Of a stretch of DNA of 34,525 nucleotides, positions 27,443 to 34,525 are shown piece by piece. A program made the position numbers and the translations under genes. This stretch comes from Thermodesulfovibrionales bacterium (lineage in GTDB: Bacteria > Nitrospirota > Thermodesulfovibrionia > Thermodesulfovibrionales > Dissulfurispiraceae). The stretch is from contig JAOAEO010000004.1 of assembly GCA_026416735.1 (NCBI GenBank), forward strand, positions 1 through 34,525. Direction: 5' to 3'. Position 1 is the stretch's first letter. The number at the start of each line of letters is the position of its first letter. Below the pieces are notes generated by a model. The model saw only the letters and a program-made list of their open reading frames with translations, was not told the DNA's origin and made no database searches.

Positions 27443-28160
27443 TTACTCCCCTATGAAATTCTGCCCGTAATGCTTTCTCTAAGGCTTCCCTCCATTCAGC
27501 AGTCCTACCACTCAAGAAAACTCCATGCTAAAGTATCTTCTTAGTATACCAGCCAAGCACCAAAACTAAATATATCCACCCCATGGTGGGTATCATAAAC
27601 TTAGTCATATCTATTCCCATATCTGCATACTCTCAATCTTGTTCAATATTTGCCACTCTGGTATCCTTCCTTTCTGTTTAGCTCTCTTCATTTGTTAAAA
27701 CTATAATACCTACTTCTTGATATTTCAAAAACATTAAAGAAGTCCTTTATTGAATAGCCCTGTTTATTTAATTGCTTATCAATTCTATTTTCTCCCTAAC
27801 AGTTCTTCTTTTTTTTAATATCTCTATCTGTATTGCCTGTTTTCTACTCTATTTTGAAGTCTTTCTATCTCTGCTTTGTGAGCATTATCTTGACTGCATC
27901 CATTTATCGATGCAATCTTTCCACCTTAAAGAAATTTATCCCTTAGGCGATAATAAAGAGCTTGGCTAATCCTGTGTTCTCTACAAAGTTCAACTACAGA
28001 GCTACTGCCTTTAATCCCTTCCAAAACAATTGCCATCTTTTCTTTCACTGTCCATCTCCTTTGTTTCATTTATAATGCATCCCTTTTTTGATATTCCCTA
28101 TTAATCTGAAAAAAGATTAACCTCTACAAAATAGCTATGTCCACTTTTTAAGGGGTTCCG
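27443..28160 (-). mobile_element. degenerate IS3-family insertion sequence relic (OrfA + internally deleted OrfB)
   Basis: Minus strand: MKQRRWTVKEKMAIVLEGIKGSSSVVELCREHRISQALYYRLRDKFL*GGK..., AIQIEILKK, LNKQGYSIKDFFNVFEISRSRYYSF, then MTKFMIPTMGWIYLVLVLGWYTKKIL*HGVFLSGRTAEWREALEKALRAEFHRGVR; IR-like TGTCCACTTTTTAAGGGGTTCC at 28139-28160. Confidence 0.85.
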
Positions 28161-28417
28161 TATGTTTATTGCCGTTTTATAATATTATTCATAAAAAATT
28201 ACATCTATTAGTGACTACAGTTTTATACAAAAATATCGAAAAAGACAACAATATCAAAGAATTGTCATAGAATAGTAGAGATGAGCTTCGGACAGAAAAA
28301 AACTTTCTCATTACCAATTCTGGATATTCTTAAATGCTATAAACAACTTATAGAAAAGTATGATTTATGGTCTACATGATTATAAAGGATTTAGAACTCA
28401 GGGGGGGCAGATGAACC

Positions 28418-29542
28418 TCAGAGATTCTTTTCATAAAGCCTAAATTTTTTATAGGGTTTTGCATTGAATAGGTCTATAATTCTAATTGTGGGTAGATTAT
28501 CCTCAAGTATCCAAGAAAATTCAACTCTTTTAAATCTAAATCTTTTTCTTTTAAAATTTCTGAAGGCTTCTCTAAAAAGCAGAGCGTCTATACCCCTCCT
28601 TCTGAAGTCCTTTTTTATGCCAAATAAAAGAAGCCTTAAGTCGGTAATCTTTTTTAAATAGTAGAATGCTTTAATAAAATTAAAGGGGGTAATCTTGCCT
28701 CTCAAATGCCTCAGTACTAAATTAAAATCTGGTAAAGCTCCAAAAAAACCAACCGGATTCTTATCTTCATAGGCTAATAAAGTAAACTCTGGAACTATCA
28801 ATTTTTTCAATCTTTCTGCAGAGTAAAAGAGTTCTTCCTCAGTCAGAGGAATAAACCCCCAGTTATGTTGCCATGCAGAATTATATACCTCACGAAAGGC
28901 AAGCATATCCTTTGTGAAGTTTTTTATATCTACCTTTCTACATCTAATACCTGTTTTTTCTGCAATCTCAGCCACTTTAATCACTCTTTCAGGTAACTCT
29001 TCTGGTATATCATAGATGAAGGCGAAAAGGTCTTTAGCCTTTTTCATTCCATAATACTCCATAAGTTCATTGTAGAAAGGCGGATTATAGGGTGTCATTA
29101 TCATTGGAGGAGTTTCAAAACCTTCTAAGAGAAAACCACACTCTTCATTTGTAGATAGATTCATAGGCCCTCTTATTATGCTCAATCGTTTCTTTATCAA
29201 AACTTCACAAACAGCATCCAAGAGGATTCTGCTGACGTCCTTATCATTTATACATTCAAATAATCCAAAAAAACCAACCTTTTCATTATGATAATCGATA
29301 TGGTTATAATTGATTATAGATGCTATGCGACCGACCGCCCTTTGACCCTTATAGGAGATGAAAAACTTAACCTCAGCAAATTTAAAAAAGGGATTAGCCG
29401 CTGAATAGTGTTTAAGCTGATCCTTTATGAGTTGAGGTGCATAAAAATTGTCGGCTGAATATAAGTAAAGAGGTATTTTTACAAAATTAAGAAGATCTAC
29501 GTCCGATTTTACTTCGACTATTCTTAAGGATTCTTGTGACAT
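28418..29542 (-). CDS. GNAT-fold N-acyltransferase (bacterial ceramide synthase bCerS-like candidate)
   Basis: FVKIPLYLYSADNFYAPQLIKDQLKHYSAANPFFKFAEVKFFISYKGQRAVGRIASIINYNH...GFFGLFEC...RGPMNLSTNEECGFLLEGF. Confidence 0.7.
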   Translation of the reverse strand: MSQESLRIVEVKSDVDLLNFVKIPLYLYSADNFYAPQLIKDQLKHYSAANPFFKFAEVKFFISYKGQRAVGRIASIINYNHIDYHNEKVGFFGLFECINDKDVSRILLDAVCEVLIKKRLSIIRGPMNLSTNEECGFLLEGFETPPMIMTPYNPPFYNELMEYYGMKKAKDLFAFIYDIPEELPERVIKVAEIAEKTGIRCRKVDIKNFTKDMLAFREVYNSAWQHNWGFIPLTEEELFYSAERLKKLIVPEFTLLAYEDKNPVGFFGALPDFNLVLRHLRGKITPFNFIKAFYYLKKITDLRLLLFGIKKDFRRRGIDALLFREAFRNFKRKRFRFKRVEFSWILEDNLPTIRIIDLFNAKPYKKFRLYEKNL

Positions 29543-29611
29543 TTATCCTTTCGTGAAATGCCGCAATACTATTATATGGGTTGGAAATAAATAAATCTAA
29601 GACTCCATTAA

Positions 29612-30802
29612 TTAGATTAGTTTAAGGGCTTTACCTACTTTTTGAAAAGCCTCAAGTACTTTGTCGAGATGCTCATCAGTATGGGTAGCCATATAACTCG
29701 TTCTTATCAATGCCTTACCAGGCGGCACTGCCGGAGATATTGCAACGTTTGCAAAAACCCCTTCATTCTGTAACATCATTACCATCCTAAAGGCTAATTC
29801 GTCATCACCTACAATTACTGGAACTATAGGCGTTTGTGTAACCCCTATATCGAAGCCTAAGTTTTTAAACCCATTTTGCATCTTATAGGTATTCTTCCAA
29901 AGCTGGGCGATCCTTTCAGGTTCGCTCTCTATTATATCTATAGCTGCGCTAACAGCTGCTACCGAAGCTGGAGTTGGACTTGCACTAAATATCAAGGATC
30001 TTGCAAAATGCTTAATATAATTGATTACCTCTTTATCCCCTACAACAAAGCCACCAATTGAAGCTAAAGATTTACTATAAGTTCCCATGATTAGATCTGC
30101 TTCCTTTTCCAAGTTAAAATGTTCTGCAGTCCCCCTTCCAGTCTTCCCTAAAACTCCAATACCATGAGCATCATCTATCATAAGACGGGCATTATATTTC
30201 TTTGTAAGCCTAACTACTTCGGGAAGGTTAACTATATCTCCCTCCATACTGAAAACTCCATCAGCAACGATAAACTTGCCTCTACCATCATTTTCAATCA
30301 AAACTCTTTCTAAATCTGCTATATCATTGTGCTTATATCTCTTCACTTCCCCAAAAGCCAATCTACAACCATCTATAATGCTGGCATGATCCATTTTATC
30401 TATTATTACTAAATCGTCTTTACCAACAAGGGCAGAGATTACTCCAAGATTAACTTGAAAGCCTGTAGAGAATATCAAAGCCGCTTCCTTCCTCATAAAA
30501 CGAGCAAGCTTTTCCTCAAGTTGTACATGTATATCGAGAGTGCCATTTAAAAATCTCGAGCCTGCACAACCTGTACCATATTTTCTTGTAGCCTCTATGG
30601 CTGCTTCCTTTACCTTAGGATGGTTGGCCAGTCCAAGATAGTTGTTGGACCCAACCATAATCATCTTCTTACCCCCCATTATAACCTCAGGTTCTTGAGC
30701 GCTCTCTATAGTTCTGAAATAGGGGTACATTCCTCTTTGTTGTAATTCCAATGGTGCAGTAAACTTATAACATTTTTCAAATAAATCGTGATTCATAGCC
30801 AT
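29612..30802 (-). CDS. alpha-oxoamine synthase (serine palmitoyltransferase-like / KBL-AONS family)
   Basis: [43 protein letters not shown]...[51 protein letters not shown]-lysine region. Confidence 0.9.
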   Translation of the reverse strand: MAMNHDLFEKCYKFTAPLELQQRGMYPYFRTIESAQEPEVIMGGKKMIMVGSNNYLGLANHPKVKEAAIEATRKYGTGCAGSRFLNGTLDIHVQLEEKLARFMRKEAALIFSTGFQVNLGVISALVGKDDLVIIDKMDHASIIDGCRLAFGEVKRYKHNDIADLERVLIENDGRGKFIVADGVFSMEGDIVNLPEVVRLTKKYNARLMIDDAHGIGVLGKTGRGTAEHFNLEKEADLIMGTYSKSLASIGGFVVGDKEVINYIKHFARSLIFSASPTPASVAAVSAAIDIIESEPERIAQLWKNTYKMQNGFKNLGFDIGVTQTPIVPVIVGDDELAFRMVMMLQNEGVFANVAISPAVPPGKALIRTSYMATHTDEHLDKVLEAFQKVGKALKLI

Positions 30803-31755
30803 TTGTGTATCCTATACCAATCTGCCGTCCACTTAGCCCCTTCTTTCAATGTTACTTTGGGAACGAAATTAAGTTTTTTTTGAATCTTTGAAGAGTCACA
30901 GGTCCAATTTTTGTAACGGAGTTCTTTAATCTTATCATAGTTAATGATACTAACATTTTTTGTCATCTTTGAGAATGCCCCGACAAAGGGCAGGATAAAA
31001 GGAGGACAGCTTATTTTTAGGGGCTTTTTATTGATTGCATTTGAGATCGCCTCAATTGTATCATCCGATGAATAAATTAATCCATCAGAAATAAAAAAAA
31101 TTGAACCCTCAGCCTCTTTACTCAAAGAAGATTGGATTATGCCCTTCACAAGATCCTCCACGTATATGAAAGAATAAGAGGACTTCCTCCAGTAAGGAGC
31201 TATCCCAGATTTGATCATTTTGAAAAGGATTAACATATCTTTATCTTTAGGACCATACACCGCTGGTGGTCTGATAATAGTGATAGGAATATCATTTTTA
31301 TGACTAAATACTCGCTTTTCAGCTTCATACTTCGTTTTTCCATAAAAGGAGACAGGCATAGGCTCACAATCCTCACTTAATGGTGCACCATTAAGACTGG
31401 GACCTGTTGCTGCTAAACTACTTAGAAAAAAGAATCTTTTAATCCTCTGTGCCTTTCTAAGGACTGCCCTTAATAGTGTTTCTGTGCCTACAACATTAGC
31501 AGTATAAAAATCTGCTTGAGACTTCGCTTTAGTTAGTCCTGCAATATGAAAAACATAATCACAACTACTCAAAACCTTGTCAAAGGACTCAGCACAGCAA
31601 CAATCACCTTCTACAAGCTTTAAGTTTAGACCTTCAATATATCTCAAAGAAGAAGTAGACCTCGTAAGACATACTACTTCAAAACCTTCTCTCATTAGAA
31701 CTTCAACAAGATGGCTACCAATAAAGCCTGTAGCTCCTGTGACAAAGGCTCTCAT
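30793..31755 (-). CDS. NAD-dependent epimerase/dehydratase, extended SDR (CerR-like candidate)
   Basis: [20 protein letters not shown] Rossmann motif; YGKTKYEAE active-site YxxxK; overlaps the downstream synthase by 10 nt. Confidence 0.88.
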   Translation of the reverse strand: MRAFVTGATGFIGSHLVEVLMREGFEVVCLTRSTSSLRYIEGLNLKLVEGDCCCAESFDKVLSSCDYVFHIAGLTKAKSQADFYTANVVGTETLLRAVLRKAQRIKRFFFLSSLAATGPSLNGAPLSEDCEPMPVSFYGKTKYEAEKRVFSHKNDIPITIIRPPAVYGPKDKDMLILFKMIKSGIAPYWRKSSYSFIYVEDLVKGIIQSSLSKEAEGSIFFISDGLIYSSDDTIEAISNAINKKPLKISCPPFILPFVGAFSKMTKNVSIINYDKIKELRYKNWTCDSSKIQKKLNFVPKVTLKEGAKWTADWYRIHKWL

Positions 31756-31792
31756 AAAGACGAATTATTGTAAATAAATAGAAATATTTTTT

Positions 31793-33127
31793 TCAAGAAT
31801 TTTGAGCTTTTTTAACCTTAAGTTTTAATCCCTTGACTTCCTCAACAACTATCTTTTCATTTGCTTGGATTAACTCATCTGAGTAGGCCGTCCAATATTC
31901 TCCTCTCACGAAAACCATCCCACCATCAAGATTAATATCAGTTTTAGCTACTCCAAGGGATCCAATTAGACCCTCTTGTCCTGTTACAGGCTTGCGTTTA
32001 TATGCTTTATAAGCTAATCTGAAGGTGATTATAAAGAACAATGCAGTGATAATTGCTGCAGGAATGACTATAGCATAAGACAATCTCATAAAGGGGAATG
32101 GAGAGTCGTACAACATCAATGATCCAAGAACCATTGAGATGATTCCTCCAACGGTTAACATACCATAGGATACCACCTTTACCTCTAAAATGAAGAGTAT
32201 GATGCCTATTAAGATTAAAAGAAGACCTGCATAATTTACAGGGAGAGTTTGAAATGAGTAAAAGGCAAGTACAAGGCAGATACCACCTAAAACACCCGGG
32301 AATATGGAGCCTGGATTTGTAAGTTCAAAAAAGATACCATAAAAACCTATAAGTAAAAGTAAATATGCCACATTTGGATCACTGATAAAATTGAGGATCT
32401 TATACCGAATCCCTAATTCTTCTTTAACAATAGTTACGTTTGAGGTATTTATTATTCTATTTTCATTTGCCATTTTAACGGTTCGGCCATTTATTTTTGT
32501 TAAGAGGTCTTGAGTATTAGTAGCTATTAAATCTATAACATTGTTTTTCAATGCTTCCATCTCTGTTATTGAGTCACTCCTTCTAACTGCCTCTTCTGCC
32601 CATTTAGCATTCCTACCTCTCTGTTCAGCTATAGATTTAATATAAGCTACAGCATCGTTAACCGCTTTTTCAGCCGCCTTTTTATCCATCCTCTCACCAA
32701 TCGCAACAGGATGGGCTGCACCAATATTAGTACCGGGAGCCATCGCTGCGATGTGAGCAGCCATCGTTATAAAAACTCCTGCCGATGCTGCTCTTGCACC
32801 ACTCGGTGATACATAAACTACTACGGGCACATCGCTACCACCAATGTCCTTGACAATACTTCTCATCGAAGTATCGAGCCCACCTGGAGTATCGAGTTGA
32901 ATAATCAATAGTTCAGCCCTTTTCTCAGATGCTTTTTTTATTGACTTTCCAATATACTCAGATGCCACAGGATTAATAACCCCATTCAAAGTTACTAATA
33001 TAACTTCCCTCCCAGCGACATCTGAGACTTTATCTAAAGGATTCCCATCCTCTGGCCATGAAAGATATAAAAATAAAAAACCTAAAAAAATTAAATTTAC
33101 TATGAACACTCTTCTTAAATACCTCAT
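31793..33127 (-). CDS. NfeD-family membrane-bound serine protease (ClpP-class), long form
   Basis: QLDTPGGLDTSMRSIVKDI, YVSPSGARAASAGVFITMAAHIAAMAPGTNIGAAHPV, C-terminal TM block and OB-like NfeD domain. Confidence 0.92.
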   Translation of the reverse strand: MRYLRRVFIVNLIFLGFLFLYLSWPEDGNPLDKVSDVAGREVILVTLNGVINPVASEYIGKSIKKASEKRAELLIIQLDTPGGLDTSMRSIVKDIGGSDVPVVVYVSPSGARAASAGVFITMAAHIAAMAPGTNIGAAHPVAIGERMDKKAAEKAVNDAVAYIKSIAEQRGRNAKWAEEAVRRSDSITEMEALKNNVIDLIATNTQDLLTKINGRTVKMANENRIINTSNVTIVKEELGIRYKILNFISDPNVAYLLLLIGFYGIFFELTNPGSIFPGVLGGICLVLAFYSFQTLPVNYAGLLLILIGIILFILEVKVVSYGMLTVGGIISMVLGSLMLYDSPFPFMRLSYAIVIPAAIITALFFIITFRLAYKAYKRKPVTGQEGLIGSLGVAKTDINLDGGMVFVRGEYWTAYSDELIQANEKIVVEEVKGLKLKVKKAQNS

Positions 33128-33270
33128 AAAAAATTATAACACAAAGACAAGAACTAAGATATATTTACAAATTCAGTTGTAAAATAAGAAGTTTTTAAAT
33201 GTTTCTTTCAAAAAGTAAAGCTTCCGATTATAATTATAATTAAGAGAACTTCTAATTCCAAAGGGGTGAC

Positions 33271-34218
33271 ATGGAACCGATAAAAATTGGAATTAGCTCT
33301 TGTTTATTAGGCGCAAAGGTTAGATATGACGGTGGACACAAATTAGATCATTATATTAGGGATACCCTCGGTAAATTCGTCACTTTCATTAGTGTATGTC
33401 CAGAGGTTGAAATGGGATTGCAGATTCCCCGTGAACCAATGAGATTAGTAGGAGATCCCAATTCTCCAAGACTTGTAACGGTAAATACAAAAAAAGATTA
33501 TACCAATCAAATGCTTAAGTGGGCTTCTGAAAAAGTTGAAGAATTGAAAGAGGAAAAACTATGCGGGTTCATTTTCAAAAGCCGTTCACCAAGTTCTGGG
33601 ATGAGGGGTGTGAAGGTTTACACTGGTTCCGGGATGCCACCTAAAACTGGAGTGGGGCTCTTTGCAAAATATTTTATGGAGCAATTTCCCCTTCTTCCTG
33701 TCGAAGATGAAGGTAGATTACAGAACCCTGAATTAAGAGAGAATTTCATCGAGAGAGTTTTTGTGTATAAGAGATGGCAAGATCTCACCGAAGATAACTG
33801 GTCCTCTAAAAATTTAATCTCTTTTCACACAGACCATAAACTTTTAATACTCGCCCATAGCCCAAAACATTATACGCAATTAGGTAAGATAGTCTCTGAA
33901 GCAGGTAAGAAAGACAAAGAGGAATTGAAAAAAGAATATTTATTTACTTTAATGTCAGCTCTAAAGCTCATTGCAACCGTCAAAAAAAATACTAATGTTT
34001 TATACCATATACTCGGTTATTTGAAAAAATTCTTAACCACCGATGAAAAGAAAGAACTAATCGATATAATCTCGAATTATTACAAAAAACTTATTCCCCT
34101 CATAGTCCCTATAACTATTATTAATCACTACGTAAGGAAATATAACGAATCTTATCTAAAAAGGCAGTATTATCTCAATCCTCATCCCCTTGAACTAATG
34201 TTAAGAAATCACGTATAA
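33271..34218 (+). CDS. DUF523-DUF1722 fusion protein (YbgA-like)
   Basis: IGISSCLLGAKVRYDGGHK, VCPEVEMGLQIPREPMRLVGD, LCGFIFKSRSPSSGMRGVKVY; C-terminal LLILAHSPKHYTQLGKIV (DUF1722). Confidence 0.9.
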   Translation: MEPIKIGISSCLLGAKVRYDGGHKLDHYIRDTLGKFVTFISVCPEVEMGLQIPREPMRLVGDPNSPRLVTVNTKKDYTNQMLKWASEKVEELKEEKLCGFIFKSRSPSSGMRGVKVYTGSGMPPKTGVGLFAKYFMEQFPLLPVEDEGRLQNPELRENFIERVFVYKRWQDLTEDNWSSKNLISFHTDHKLLILAHSPKHYTQLGKIVSEAGKKDKEELKKEYLFTLMSALKLIATVKKNTNVLYHILGYLKKFLTTDEKKELIDIISNYYKKLIPLIVPITIINHYVRKYNESYLKRQYYLNPHPLELMLRNHV

Positions 34219-34263
34219 CAATTTAAATTCTCAATATAACACTGCCCTTCTTCAATTATAAGC

Positions 34264-34525
34264 TTAAAGAATGCCAGCTTTAATTAGAATTTCCCTCAAT
34301 TTCTCTTTGTTTGCAGAAGACATCTCACAAAGGGGCAAACGGAATTCTTCTTCTATCTTACCCATCATAGCAAGAGCTGTCTTAACAGGTATTGGATTAG
34401 TCTCTATGAACATTGCATAATTCAACGGTTCAAGCTTGTAATGTATTTCTCTTGCTCTATTTAGATCTCCCCTTTCCCAAGCGTTAAACATCTCAGCACT
34501 ATCTTTAGGGGCTATATTGGCTGTT
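34264..34525 (-). CDS. dapA: 4-hydroxy-tetrahydrodipicolinate synthase, C-terminal part (truncated by window edge)
   Basis: NYAMFIETNPIPVKTALAMMGKIEEEFRLPL...LREILIKAGIL; frame remains open to 34525 (TANIAPKDSAEMF). Confidence 0.88.
   Translation of the reverse strand, partial: TANIAPKDSAEMFNAWERGDLNRAREIHYKLEPLNYAMFIETNPIPVKTALAMMGKIEEEFRLPLCEMSSANKEKLREILIKAGIL

Noticed and set aside
27772-27969. Plus-strand 65-aa ORF
   Set aside because: Antisense to the IS3 OrfA relic.
1-34525. CRISPR arrays, tRNA or rRNA genes
   Set aside because: No direct-repeat array, tRNA T-loop/acceptor pattern or rRNA-like sequence noticed.

Overview
The window is an AT-rich bacterial chromosome segment. Gene content suggests an anaerobic sulfur-cycling bacterium (Nitrospirota- or Desulfobacterota-like), but taxonomy is inference only. 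(1) A long minus-strand cluster runs from gyrA to gatB: gyrA, an unlisted 55-aa two-TM protein overlapping gyrA, a frameshifted HD-GYP gene, an intact HD-GYP gene, a DUF1343/NamZ-like muramidase, a MurU-AmgK-like fusion, a 102-aa orphan, RNase G, an MTRFR-like GGQ release-factor homolog, and gatB. (2) An arsC-type reductase and a sensor kinase lie upstream of gyrA. (3) A plus-strand dissimilatory sulfur locus holds a CbiA/DsrN-like protein, a HEAT-repeat protein, dsrC, an RsbRD-domain protein, dsrMKJOP and a ferredoxin. dsrAB is not in the window. (4) Convergent to it is a tusA plus dsrE/F/H-like operon, separated by a strong bidirectional hairpin. (5) A BPL_N-like protein and an MFS transporter follow; an IS3-family relic runs right up to the MFS start codon. 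(6) A GNAT / alpha-oxoamine synthase / SDR operon matches the composition of the bacterial ceramide pathway (bCerS-Spt-CerR). (7) The window ends with long NfeD, a DUF523-DUF1722 protein and a partial dapA. The strongest leads are the candidate ceramide operon, the peptidoglycan-salvage module, the mixed dsrMKJOP + DsrEFH-like locus, the unlisted small membrane protein and the possible sRNA near the left edge. All calls come from reading the sequence; no searches were run.
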